From Bog-473 sp963807675 (GTDB taxonomy: Bacteria > Actinomycetota > Acidimicrobiia > Acidimicrobiales > RAAP-2): DNA of 64,000 nt. Position numbers and translations under genes: made by a program. The stretch lies in assembly GCA_963807675.1 (NCBI GenBank), contig CAWECP010000006.1:124001-188000 (forward strand), written 5' to 3'. Numbering within the stretch: the stretch's first letter is position 1; each line of letters starts with the position of its first letter. This document shows positions 43,468 through 53,454 of this stretch, one piece after another. The notes under the pieces were generated by a model. It was given only the letters and a program-made list of their open reading frames with translations. It was not told the DNA's origin and did not search any database.

Positions 43468-43703
43468 ACCGACCTGCTTTCGCCGCGGGATTGGTGCGTA
43501 TTCCCTACTACTCTTCAGTGATTTCTGAAATCCGAACTGGCGTTCGGGCGCGATAGGCGCCGATTTCCGCGGTCATGGCCGGCGACGGTTCCCAGATCGA
43601 CCCTCTCGCTATAGGGTGATTTTGGAGGGGTAGTTCCAAAGACTTCCGGGGGTCAGGGCTCCGGCGAAGCCCCTAAGCGCGACGCCACGCTCCTTGGAGG
43701 GAG
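43468..43703. promoter_or_regulatory. Intergenic region with palindrome and GC-rich hairpin
   Basis: 236 bases between the two paralogues. GATTTC-T-GAAATC (43520-43532) is a perfect palindrome in an AT-rich patch. GGGCT and AGCCC flank a seven-base loop near 43657-43673, in a leader that ends with the ribosome site TTGGAGGGAG. This suggests separate control of the second paralogue. No gene seen. Confidence 0.5.
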
Positions 43704-44612
43704 ATGGACGGACCGACGCCCGAGTGGGCCAACGTCGATGACTACGCCACCCTGGAAGAGGTCTTCGAGTCACCAGACTTCGGACACCCTGTGCCCGCGG
43801 CGGCTGCCGCGGCAGGCCTGGCGGCTGCGCTCGCGGGCACGCCGGGAACGCACCTCCTGCGCAATCGAGCCATCGCGTTGGCCAGCGTGCTGGCGGCCAC
43901 CGTGTCGGTCGTCCTCGGCCTGCTGTTCACCGGCCCGGCTTCCACGCCGCTCCTGACCACCCAACAGGCCCCGGCGCGGACCGGCCACGGGGCCGGCCCC
44001 GTCCCGGCTGCGACGCCCACGCCGCCGGCCGGCCGGGCCGGCGCGGCGACGCCGCCCACGACGCCGCCGGGCCCGTCAAGCCCCAGCGGCACACAGCTGG
44101 CTTCCTCGTCCGCGGGGCACGGTGGGGGCTCGACCACCCGCACCGGCACCAACGGCGCGACACCGGCCACGCCTCCTCCCACCGCCACGTTGACCGTTCT
44201 GACCAACAACCCACCCGCGACCACCCTGACCCCGACCCCGGCGCCACCGCCGCCGGCCGCCACGACGACCCCGACTCCGACGCCACCGCCGTCGACGACC
44301 ACGCCCACGCCGAGTCCGCCCGCGGGGCCGACCACCACGACGCCGGCGCCGCCGAAGAACCCCCCAGGTGGAGCGTCGGGCGGGGGCGGATCTGGGAGTG
44401 GCAACAGTGGCGGTGGCTCGGGATGTGACTGCATGTGCTACAGCGGCTACGGGACCGACGAGGGGGGCGCAAAGGTCTACGGCACAGCCACGTCGACGAC
44501 CGTGGCCTACGACGGGGGCGCAAAGGCCTACGGCACAGCCACGTCGACGACAGCGCCCCCTGAGCGAGTGGCGCCCCCTCGGTTCAGTGAGCGGGGTCGG
44601 GCCGGCACCTGA
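43704..44612 (+). CDS. Single-pass membrane protein with LEEVF-FGH motif, paralogue 2
   Basis: 302 residues; TTGGAGGGAG precedes the ATG. One motif copy, LEEVFESPDFGH (about residues 17-28), then a membrane helix (ALASVLAATVSVVLGLLFTG), a long Pro/Thr-rich segment and a Gly-rich stretch leading to a Cys cluster (GCDCMCYSGYG). The C terminus holds two copies of GGAKxYGTATSTT. Relationship to the gene at 42619 is clear from motif and topology. The PT-rich part is probably a wall-spanning linker. Function unknown. Confidence 0.75.
   Translation: MDGPTPEWANVDDYATLEEVFESPDFGHPVPAAAAAAGLAAALAGTPGTHLLRNRAIALASVLAATVSVVLGLLFTGPASTPLLTTQQAPARTGHGAGPVPAATPTPPAGRAGAATPPTTPPGPSSPSGTQLASSSAGHGGGSTTRTGTNGATPATPPPTATLTVLTNNPPATTLTPTPAPPPPAATTTPTPTPPPSTTTPTPSPPAGPTTTTPAPPKNPPGGASGGGGSGSGNSGGGSGCDCMCYSGYGTDEGGAKVYGTATSTTVAYDGGAKAYGTATSTTAPPERVAPPRFSERGRAGT
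44463..44551 (+). repeat. Two near-identical 38-base repeats, 51-base period
   Basis: 44463-44500 and 44514-44551 share gggggcgcaaagg, then ctacggcacagccacgtcga with one mismatch. They encode the GGAKxYGTATSTT pair at the end of paralogue 2. The period is 17 codons. Confidence 0.85.
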
Positions 44613-44665
44613 TAAGCCTGCGCATGCGCTGCCTCACGGCGGGCAGCGTCCGAGCGAGGTCAACC

Positions 44666-45646
44666 ATGAACTACACGAATCTGCGCACGTCCGGCCTACG
44701 GGTGTCGAGGATCTGCCTCGGCATGATGGGGTTCGGGAACAACAGCGAACGTCCCTGGGTCATTGACGAGGACGCAGCCGACCCGATTGTGCGCAGCGCC
44801 GTGGAAGGCGGCGTCACCTTCTTCGACACGGCCGACACGTACTCCGGCGGAGCGAGCGAGGAGGCCACGGGACGGCTCGTGCCGAAGTACCTCACCCGGG
44901 ACGAGGCGGTCGTCGCGACCAAGGTGTTCATGCCGGTGACGCCGGGTGAGAACGGGGGCGGCCTCGGACGTAAGCATATCCTCTCGGGCATCGACGCCTC
45001 GCTGCGGCGACTCGACATGGACTATGTCGACCTCTACCAGATCCACCGTTGGGACCCCCGCACGCCCATAGAGGAGACGATGGAGGCGCTGCACGACGTG
45101 GTGCGGTCGGGCAAGGCGCGTTACATCGGGGCGAGCAGCATGTTCTCGTGGCAGTTCGCCAAGGCGCAGTACACGGCCGAGCTCCATGGCTGGACGAAGT
45201 TCGTCTCCATGCAGAACCACTACAACCTCGTGTATCGCGAGGAGGAGCGCGAAATGATCCCGCTCTGCCTCGACCAGGGAGTGGGGTGCATCCCTTGGAG
45301 CCCCCTGGCCCGCGGCGTCCTGGCCGGCAACCGCACCCGCGACGGGGGGCGGCACACGACCCGCTCCAGCACCGACAGCTTCACCGACTACCTCTACGAC
45401 CAGCCGACCGACTTCGACGTGGTCGACGCGGCCGGCGAAGTTGCCGCGGCGCGCGGCGTGTCGACGGCGCAGGTGGCCCTGGCGTGGCTGTTGCAGAAGC
45501 CGGGCGTGACGGCCCCCATTGTGGGGTCGACCAAGAAGAAGCACCTGAAGGATGCGTTGGCGGCCGAGCAGTTGTCCCTCACACCCGACGAGGTGGCGCA
45601 ACTCGAGAAGCCCTACGTGCCCCACCCGGTGCTCGGGCACTTCTAG
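44666..45646 (+). CDS. Aldo/keto reductase
   Basis: NADPH-dependent TIM-barrel oxidoreductase, 326 residues from ATG 44666. Catalytic tetrad region: FFDTADTYSGGASEE (Asp and Tyr), VVATKVFM (Lys), YQIHRWDP (His). The Gly/Arg-rich IVGSTKKKHLKDAL binds the cofactor phosphate. Closest in style to the YajO/Tas-like branch (MNYTNLRTSGLRVSRICLGMM has the usual start). Independent gene between the PT-rich protein and an acyl-CoA synthetase. Confidence 0.92.
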   Translation: MNYTNLRTSGLRVSRICLGMMGFGNNSERPWVIDEDAADPIVRSAVEGGVTFFDTADTYSGGASEEATGRLVPKYLTRDEAVVATKVFMPVTPGENGGGLGRKHILSGIDASLRRLDMDYVDLYQIHRWDPRTPIEETMEALHDVVRSGKARYIGASSMFSWQFAKAQYTAELHGWTKFVSMQNHYNLVYREEEREMIPLCLDQGVGCIPWSPLARGVLAGNRTRDGGRHTTRSSTDSFTDYLYDQPTDFDVVDAAGEVAAARGVSTAQVALAWLLQKPGVTAPIVGSTKKKHLKDALAAEQLSLTPDEVAQLEKPYVPHPVLGHF

Positions 45647-45715
45647 AGCGAGGCCACGGCCGTCAGCTAAGTTCGCTCCGTTGGTTGGGACCGAGCGGGA
45701 AACACAGGGGGTGGC

Positions 45716-47259
<1,544 letters not shown>

Positions 47260-47263
<4 letters not shown>

Positions 47264-48915
47264 GCGCCGGCGCCGGACTCGCCCGCGCCCGGGTTCCCCG
47301 GGTCCTGACCCCGGGTCAGCCCCCACTTCTCCTTGGCGATGGCCCGGGCCCGTGACTTCGACATCACGACGCGGTCGCGCCCGGCGTGCTTGGCCTCGTA
47401 CATGGCCAGGTCGGCCTCGTGGAGCAGCAGGGTCGCGGATTCCATTCCGTCCGCCGTGACGACGACGCCCACGCTGGCCGTCAGGATGATGTCTCTGCCC
47501 CCCACCACCAAGGGCGCGGACAGCACGGACCGGAAGCGCTCGGCCATGTCAATCGCCTCGGCCTCGTTGTCCACTTCGGCGAAGGCCACGAACTCGTCGC
47601 CACCGAACCGCGCCACCACGTCGACCCGACGCGTCGCCGCGGCGAGGCGCCTCGACATCTCCTGCAGCACGACGTCACCCGCGGTGTGGTCGGCCCTGTC
47701 GTTGACCGACTTGAACCGGTCGAGGTCGATGAACATGACCGCCAGCGCGGTGAAGCGCCGGCCGACATGGCTCAAGGCCAGCTCCAGACGCTCGACGAAG
47801 GCGCTCCGGTTGACCAGGCCGGTCAGGGCGTCGTGGGAGGCCTGGTACGCCATCTGCTCGGCCATCTCGCCGCGTTCGAGGGCCAGACCGACCATGTCGG
47901 CCAGCTCGTGGAGCTTGGCCAGCTCGTCATTGCCGAAGTAGGGCATGAAGGGGCTGATGGCGACGACCAGCACGTGGGTTTCGCCGTAGTGGTGCCGCAG
48001 CCTGATGCGGTAGGGCGCCGCCGGGTCGTCCGGGCCGACGATCCACCACGGCTCGCCGCCGGCCTCGTCGTTGCCATCTGCCTCCTCGGGCGGCGGGTAC
48101 TGGGCCAACGGCGTGCCGTCGGGCGTGAGCAAAGCCGCCCGGGCGGCGCCGACGAGGGCGCAGACGTGGGGCAGGAGGCCCTCCGCCACCTCCTTCGGCC
48201 CGGCGGCCGTGACCAGCTCCGTCATGCCGCGCCGGAATGCCTGGTCCTCGCGGCGGCCCAGGAAGGAGCGGAGGAATCCCGGCATGACCAGCGCGCCCAG
48301 GAAGAGCACGCCCATGACCACCGTCACGAGCTGGTCCACGAATTGCACCGTGATGCCCGAGATGCCCAGGGCGGCCACCACGACCTGGAGTTCGAGTCCG
48401 GCCGTGGCGATGGCGAGCAGCCGCATCCGGTACTTGGCGATCCGCGGCTGGTCTCTTCCGGAGAGGAAGAGCCGGATGACGACGTAGCTGAAGAGAAAGG
48501 CCCACTGGACGCAGAAGGTCAGCCGGTAGGCGAAGAAGTCCGGGGGCGGGGGCGCCCCTGGCTCGGGCACGTACTGCAAGGCGAAGGTGAAGGCGATCAC
48601 CGCGATGGTCAGCGCCGCCGCGGCGTACTCGATCACCGCCCGCGGGCGGCGGAAGCTGGCGGCGAACCGAAACAGGCAATACGGCACCACCATCAGGAGA
48701 GCGATCAGCACCTTGACCGCGGTCTCGTTCGTGACGACGGTCGGATCGACCTTGGCCACCACGGAGATGCCTCCGATGATGCCGAAGGCCAGCGCAGCCC
48801 AGCCGGCGCCCTTGATCCTGTGACGCAGCCACTGGCTCAGGGTGAGGGCGGCGAGCAGGACGAACTCCCAGAGCGAGATGTTCGCCAGAATCTCTATCCA
48901 GTGCGCCATCGTCAT
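47260..48915 (-). CDS. Membrane diguanylate cyclase (GGDEF domain)
   Basis: 551 residues. About six membrane helices in the first 220 residues, a GAF-like middle part (about 235-375), then a GGDEF domain beginning YQASHDALTGLVNRSAF with an intact active-site motif RFGGDEFVAF. Thus it should make cyclic di-GMP. No obvious inhibitory RxxD is visible five residues upstream. No EAL or HD-GYP partner is in the window; a degenerate GGDEF protein follows at 50.6 kb. Confidence 0.92.
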
Positions 48916-49075
48916 TCCCCACCGCTGCTCGGTCGCCAGCCGGGCAGCAGCCCCTTTCTCAACAGCCCGGTGGCGTTGGCTCGACCGGGCGGTGAAAGCG
49001 CGACTCTAACCCCTCCCGGCGCCGCCTGCAGCTGAGAAGTACCTGGTGGGTACCGCTTCCCTCTCATCGATCGCC

Positions 49076-50257
49076 TCAGCCGGGGTGGGCGGGCGGTGAA
49101 GACGTCTCTGGCAGCTCCTCGAGGAGCACGCGGTGGCGGGGTCCCAGGGACACCCCGACCTGCCCGGTGATGAGGCGGCGCAGCGGGATGCCGACGATCT
49201 GGCGGCGCCAACCGGCGTCGAGCCGGCTCGGCTCCCCGCAGAGGAGCTGGGCGATGTCGGCCCTGGTGGCGAGCAGGCCCTGGTCGAAGTCGAGGTCGTC
49301 CGCGATCTGGCGCACGACGCCGGTGCACACCGCGACGGCGGCGGCCGGCGCCGGTGCCTCGCGGCCCTCCGAGGGCATGCGAATCCGGGTAGCGGGGAGC
49401 GCGAGCCCCCGTTCGATGGCCCGCAGGATCTCACCGGTCCTCCCCTGGGCCAGGTGCCGGGCGTCGACGCCGCGGGTGCGCCGTAGCTCCTCACCGTTGC
49501 GCGGCGGCCGTTGCGAAATGGCGAGCAGGCCGAGGTCCGACAGCACCATGCGCCGGGGGCGGTTGCTCTCGGCTGCGGTGCGTTCGCGCCAGGCGGCCAC
49601 TTCCTGGGCCACTCCGCGCGAGCGGTGCGACATGCTGCGGATGTCCCCGAGCTTCCACCACGCCTCCTCGGGATCGCGTGCGGGCGTGCGGTCGCCCAGC
49701 ACCTGCTCGCACTCGTCGAGCGCCCACTCCAGTCGGCCCAGCGCGTTGAGCCTTTCGGTCAGGACGGTCCGGAGCTGCAGCAGGTGGGCAACGTCGCTCG
49801 CGGCGTAGGCGATCTGGCGTTCGGACATGGGTCGCTCGAGCCAGTCGGAGAGCCGGTCGGCCTTGGGGAGCGTAATGCCCAGCATCTGGTCGGTGAGCCG
49901 GGCCAGCGACGGGGTGGACATGCCGAGGAAGCCGGCCACGATCTGTGTGTCGAAGACCGCCGACGGCACGGCGCCGCACGCCGCGATGAGCACGTCGAGG
50001 TCCTGCGACGACGCGTGGGCCACGGCGGTGCCGGGCCCACTGAACACCTCGGCCAAGGGGGCGGGGTCCACGGCGAGCGGGTCCACCAGGGCCACCTGGT
50101 CCTTCCAGGCGATCTGGATCAACGCCAGGTCGGGCACGTAGGTGCGCTCGGTGTGGAACTCGGTGTCGAAGCCGTAGTAGTCCTCGTCGGCCAACCGGGC
50201 CACCAGGTCCCGTAGGCCCTCGTCGCCGACGACCATGACCGGGGCCGGCTCGCTCAC
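49076..50257 (-). CDS. rnd: Ribonuclease D
   Basis: 3'-5' exoribonuclease in tRNA and small RNA processing. 393 residues from GTG 50257 (VSEPAPVMVVGDEG). DEDD residues are visible as FDTEFHTERTY, SSQDLDVL and YAASDVAHLL; one HRDC domain follows (RRMVLSDLGLLAISQRPPRNGEEL). Length is typical. A longer upstream frame is not supported. Confidence 0.93.
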   Translation of the reverse strand: MSEPAPVMVVGDEGLRDLVARLADEDYYGFDTEFHTERTYVPDLALIQIAWKDQVALVDPLAVDPAPLAEVFSGPGTAVAHASSQDLDVLIAACGAVPSAVFDTQIVAGFLGMSTPSLARLTDQMLGITLPKADRLSDWLERPMSERQIAYAASDVAHLLQLRTVLTERLNALGRLEWALDECEQVLGDRTPARDPEEAWWKLGDIRSMSHRSRGVAQEVAAWRERTAAESNRPRRMVLSDLGLLAISQRPPRNGEELRRTRGVDARHLAQGRTGEILRAIERGLALPATRIRMPSEGREAPAPAAAVAVCTGVVRQIADDLDFDQGLLATRADIAQLLCGEPSRLDAGWRRQIVGIPLRRLITGQVGVSLGPRHRVLLEELPETSSPPAHPG

Positions 50258-50601
50258 CGGCCGGCACCGGCCGTGCGAACAGGGCGCGCCGCGCTCGTCA
50301 TCGCTCGGAGTTGGAGGAGGAGATGGTGGCAGTCCTTCGCACGACCCTGGGGCGAGGTTACCGCGCCGCATTTTTCCGGCCGCCGACGGCGGACGCCGGT
50401 CGCAATGGGGATTGCGGTGCAGGGGTGGGCGCGACCCTCGCGGGGCCCGTCGGCGACGGAACGGCTGGCCGGACCGGGTACTACACTCAGCACGCTGGCC
50501 TGGGAAAACAAGGCCCGGCGGCCAGGTTCATGACTTAAGGCTCTGTTCCGGAGGGCGGGAATCCGATAAGAGTGGATTAGAGAGGGAACGGAGGGGGCTT
50601 C
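50258..50601. other. Intergenic region rnd-GGDEF2
   Basis: 344 bases between divergent genes. A 70-codon frame starting at ATG 50323 after GGAGGAGG exists but has no recognisable features and overlaps the expected rnd promoter, so I do not call it. The last 60 bases are AT-richer (gaatccgataagagtggatt) and probably hold the promoter of the next gene. Confidence 0.5.
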
Positions 50602-51264
50602 GTGAGGAAGGTCAGGAAGAAGGTGTTTGGCAGGGACGCGCCCTCGGAGGGCACCGTGCCGGACACCATTGGCGACGCAGGCGGGCCCGCCCGGAGCTCT
50701 TCCGGCGGGACCTCCAGGAGCGTGGAGACGATGCTGCAGGAGTTCTCGGGAGGAGCGGACTCGCCGGGTCGGCCGCCGGCGGGCAAGTACGACCAGCTGT
50801 GGCAGCTCTCCATGGCCGATCCCCATACCGGGCTGGCCAACCAGCTCCTCCTTCTCGACCGCCTGACCCAGGCGCTGGCCCGCCGCCGGCGTCACGGAGG
50901 CGAGGTGGTGGTCTGCCACATCGACCTGGACAACCTCGGCGAAATCAACCTCGACCTGGGCTACACGACCGGCAACACGGTCCTGTGCGAAATGGCACGC
51001 CGGCTGACCTCGGTGCTCCGGACCGAGGACACGGTCGGGCGCGTCGGCGGCAGCGAACTCGTGGTGGTCATCACGGTCAACGACGAGCAGGCCGTCGGGC
51101 CGCTCATGCGCCGCCTCCAGCACACGCTCGACGAGCCGGTGGTGGTGGGGGGCCAGGGCATCCGGCTGCACGCCACGCTGGGCGTGGCGGTGGCGGAGGA
51201 CGCCGAGTCGGCCGAGGACGTGCTGACCCGGGCCGACAGGTCGACCCGGGTCGGCAACCGCTGA
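50602..51264 (+). CDS. Cytoplasmic degenerate GGDEF protein (GGSEL)
   Basis: 220 residues from GTG 50602 with GGAGGGGG upstream. After a disordered N terminus of about 65 residues comes a GGDEF fold (MADPHTGLANQLLLLDRLTQ, CHIDLDNLGEINLDLGYTTG). The active-site loop is RVGGSELVVVI, so the metal-binding Asp/Glu pair is changed to Ser-Glu. Catalysis is doubtful; it may sense nucleotides or be an allosteric partner of the intact cyclase at 47.3-48.9 kb. No membrane helix. Confidence 0.85.
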   Translation: MRKVRKKVFGRDAPSEGTVPDTIGDAGGPARSSSGGTSRSVETMLQEFSGGADSPGRPPAGKYDQLWQLSMADPHTGLANQLLLLDRLTQALARRRRHGGEVVVCHIDLDNLGEINLDLGYTTGNTVLCEMARRLTSVLRTEDTVGRVGGSELVVVITVNDEQAVGPLMRRLQHTLDEPVVVGGQGIRLHATLGVAVAEDAESAEDVLTRADRSTRVGNR

Positions 51265-51292
51265 GCGGCCAAGCGGGCGGGGCACGTTGAGA

Positions 51293-51385
51293 GTGGTCCG
51301 CTGGGTCTTCATCGTCGGGGCAACCGCGCTCGCCGTCCGCTCGCTGCCCGACCTGGCCCGCTACCTCAGGATGCGCTCCCTGTAG
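51293..51385 (+). CDS. Microprotein of about 30 residues, DUF6893-like
   Basis: GTG 51293 to TAG 51385 (a TTG six bases earlier is possible) encodes a 30-residue peptide with a short hydrophobic stretch (VFIVGATALAVRSL) then PDLARYLRMRSL. Actinobacteria have many small proteins with this 'hydrophobic stretch plus LPDxxRYLxxRxL' form. It lies 28 bases after the GGDEF gene on the same strand and overlaps the convergent gene by 20 bases. No ribosome site stands out. Confidence 0.5.
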   Translation: MVRWVFIVGATALAVRSLPDLARYLRMRSL

Positions 51386-51641
51386 CGCCGTCGCGCCCGA
51401 CGAACTCCCGGGCGCGGCCGAGGATGGACGCCATCGACACGGGCTCGCCGGACGACGGGTCGATCTGTCGGCCCACCTCTTGCAGCACATGGCCGGCGTG
51501 GGCGCGCAGCGCCTTGACGAGGTCGTCGAACTCCTGCGAGGCAGCGACCGCCTTGGCGGCGTCGATCACCTCGTCGAGCGCGTCGCTCCCGTCACGCGCG
51601 CCGATGACGTAGCCGGCGATGAACGCCAGGATCAGGCCCAC
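51366..51641 (-). CDS. Small membrane-anchored protein, YtxH-like layout
   Basis: 91 residues. A glycine-containing N-terminal helix (GLILAFIAGYVIGAR) then amphipathic helical sequence (DEVIDAAKAVAASQEFDDLV). The layout resembles YtxH-type stress proteins, but no diagnostic motif is visible, so the family is unsure. Upstream is a kinase-lobe fragment on the same strand. Confidence 0.65.
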   Translation of the reverse strand: MGLILAFIAGYVIGARDGSDALDEVIDAAKAVAASQEFDDLVKALRAHAGHVLQEVGRQIDPSSGEPVSMASILGRAREFVGRDGATGSAS

Positions 51642-51712
51642 GCTCCACCTCCCGTACTCTCACTGTGACCGCGCTTCGACATGGATTTCGACGGAGACCT
51701 CAGGGTAGATCT

Positions 51713-52000
51713 TCAGGGCCCGCACCAGAGCACGCGGCTGGTCCGGCCGAGGTCGAGCCGCTCGAGCAGACGCGCCACGTGCTCGAGGCGCATGTAGACC
51801 GCGGTGGGCATGCTCCCCGTCTCGACGGTCTTGACGATGACGTCGGTCGCATGAAGGTGGTCGGTTCCGGCATACGTGTCGATGCCGTTCCCCCGCTTCA
51901 CGAGTGCGGTGAGCTCGAAGCGGCCGTCGACGCGATCGGTCGCCGACATGGTGGGTGCGCCGTCCGTCCGGCCTGCGACGGTTTCGTCGGTGAAGGTCAT
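51713..52000 (-). CDS. Protein-kinase N-lobe-like fragment
   Basis: 95 residues from ATG 52000 (starts at 52039 or 51949 are possible). DGRFELTALVKRGNGIDTYA resembles the glycine-rich loop of a Ser/Thr kinase, and DVIVKTVETGSMP has the beta-3 lysine in VxVKxxE form; RLEHVARLLERL could be the C-helix with its Glu. The frame stops there, with no C-lobe, HRD or DFG. It is either a relic of a kinase or a small stand-alone lobe. Conservation elsewhere would decide. Confidence 0.5.
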   Translation of the reverse strand: MTFTDETVAGRTDGAPTMSATDRVDGRFELTALVKRGNGIDTYAGTDHLHATDVIVKTVETGSMPTAVYMRLEHVARLLERLDLGRTSRVLWCGP

Positions 52001-52351
52001 CGGCCGGGACACGGCGTCGTACAGCCGACACCCCCCCATGGGTGTAGGAAACCCCTCCAGGACGTGGCACGGTCCCCCGATTCCCGACTACCCGTTCTCC
52101 ACGGGCTCGGCCATCCTAGCTATTTTTCCCGTTGAAAGGTCTGGCGTGCCGCGCCTCACGAAGGCGTGGCCGCAACCCTTGGTTGCGCGAGGAGCGCCCT
52201 GCCGTGGCGCCACGAGGTCCCGGCTTGCCCGGCTATGTGGTTGAACGAATGTTGGGGTGCAGGCCAGGTCCATAGGGAGTATCGGCCCTACGCGAGACAG
52301 GAGTATCGGCTCTAGTGCCCGCAGAGAAATGCGGACAGGCTAAGCGGTGCT
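52001..52351. promoter_or_regulatory. Intergenic region with direct and inverted repeats
   Basis: About 350 bases without a supported gene. CGCAACC-CTT-GGTTGCG (52171-52187) is a perfect inverted repeat. GGAGTATCGGCCCTA (52276-52290) and GGAGTATCGGCTCTA (52300-52314) are direct repeats 24 bases apart, ending 37 bases before the next start codon; their position fits an activator or repressor site. Confidence 0.5.
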
Positions 52352-52690
52352 ATGTCGATGTACAGCGAATTACTCTGCGGTCTCTGTGCCGACATGGACC
52401 CGCTCGAGTTGCCGGCGTCGCGCGACGAACTCGTGGTCGTCCTCCTGCAGTGCCGGCGCCGTCTGCACGGACACGGCCTCGACGAGGGCCACATCATGGC
52501 GGAGGACCTGGCGCTCGAGCTCGACCACGACCGGATGCTGTTGCGGTTGTGCCATGCCATGGGGATAGAGAGCGATCCCACGCGCTTCGTCAACCCCCTG
52601 GCCGAGCGGGAGCGTCTCGAGTGCCTATTGCGCTCGGCCGGCATCGACTTCCGCACCCTCGACGACAACCGCCGGGTGTCGGTGCCCTGA
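52352..52690 (+). CDS. Uncharacterised small helical protein
   Basis: 112 residues from ATG 52352 (a second ATG lies two codons on). Mostly helical, with acidic and Leu-rich stretches (EDLALELDHDRMLLRLCHAM, AERERLECLLRSAGIDF) and four Cys, two as LLCGLC near the N terminus. No family recognised. It faces the DevR-like gene convergently, 10 bases apart. Weak ribosome site. Confidence 0.55.
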   Translation: MSMYSELLCGLCADMDPLELPASRDELVVVLLQCRRRLHGHGLDEGHIMAEDLALELDHDRMLLRLCHAMGIESDPTRFVNPLAERERLECLLRSAGIDFRTLDDNRRVSVP

Positions 52691-52700
52691 ACGAGCGCTG

Positions 52701-53357
52701 CTACGGGCGGGGTCCGGTGGACTTCCGCTCCGCCAGGACAGCGGCATAGACGGCCGCTTCGGTGCGCCGGCGCATCCCAAGCTTAGAAAGCAGGCTCGAG
52801 ACGTAGTTCTTGACCGTCGCCTCGGCCAGGAACAATTGTTCGGCGATCTGACGGTTCGACTGGCCCTGGGCGATCAGCTCGAGAACCTTGCGCTCCTGGG
52901 GTGTCAGCACCGTCAGCTTGGACTCGGACTCCTGGTCCTTGCGCAGCCGGTCGAACAGCTCCTGGGTCAGGGACGGGTCGAGCAGGCTCATACCCTGACT
53001 GACGCGCCTGATGTCGCCCAGCAGATCGCCACCGCCGACCTCCTTGAGGACATAGCCGGACGCGCCCGCCATGATGGAGGAGAAGAGGGCGTCGTCGTCC
53101 GAGTACGAGGTCAGCATCAGGCAGCGGACATGGGGAAGCACCGACTGTATGTCGCGGCAGACCTCGATCCCGTTGCCGTCGGGCAGGCGGACGTCGAGGA
53201 TGGCCACGTCCGGTTCCAGCTCGCGAATGAGCTTCATGCCCTGCTCCGCCGTCGCCGCCTCACCCACGACCTCCAGGTCGTCTTCGGCCTCGAGCAGCGT
53301 GCGGAGGCCCGTCCGGACCAGTTCATGGTCGTCGAGAACGAACACGCGAATCGACAC
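52701..53357 (-). CDS. NarL/DevR-family response regulator
   Basis: 218 residues from GTG 53357. Receiver domain with Asp55 (AILDVRLPDGNG), Lys in VLKEVGGG; C-terminal LuxR helix-turn-helix (LTPQERKVLELIAQGQSNRQ). The KNYVSSLLSKLGMRRRTEAA segment closely resembles the mycobacterial dormancy regulator DevR/DosR. The divergent histidine kinase 97 bases away is DevS-like, so the pair is a two-component system. The signal may be redox or gas, judged by family only. Confidence 0.92.
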   Translation of the reverse strand: MSIRVFVLDDHELVRTGLRTLLEAEDDLEVVGEAATAEQGMKLIRELEPDVAILDVRLPDGNGIEVCRDIQSVLPHVRCLMLTSYSDDDALFSSIMAGASGYVLKEVGGGDLLGDIRRVSQGMSLLDPSLTQELFDRLRKDQESESKLTVLTPQERKVLELIAQGQSNRQIAEQLFLAEATVKNYVSSLLSKLGMRRRTEAAVYAAVLAERKSTGPRP

Positions 53358-53454
53358 CGGCGCTATACTGTCACGGCCCGAGCGGCCCCCGCAGGGAGCC
53401 CCCACACCACGGTTGTGCGACAGAGGATGCGGCGCACCTCTATCCTGGCGTTTC

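Noticed and set aside
43620..43700. Cyclic di-GMP riboswitch before paralogue 2
   Set aside because: The hairpin and a CCTAAG word were suggestive with GGDEF genes nearby, but the core consensus of the c-di-GMP-I aptamer is not met.
44463..44551. CRISPR-like repeat pair
   Set aside because: Only two copies, in frame within a protein gene and with a coding period of 17 codons.
47386..49035. 549-codon plus-strand frame opposite the membrane cyclase
   Set aside because: Shadow composition; the minus-strand gene has an intact GGDEF motif and membrane helices.
50323..50538. Small gene after GGAGGAGG in the rnd-GGDEF gap
   Set aside because: Good ribosome-like site but no fold, helix or motif; lies in the expected promoter zone.
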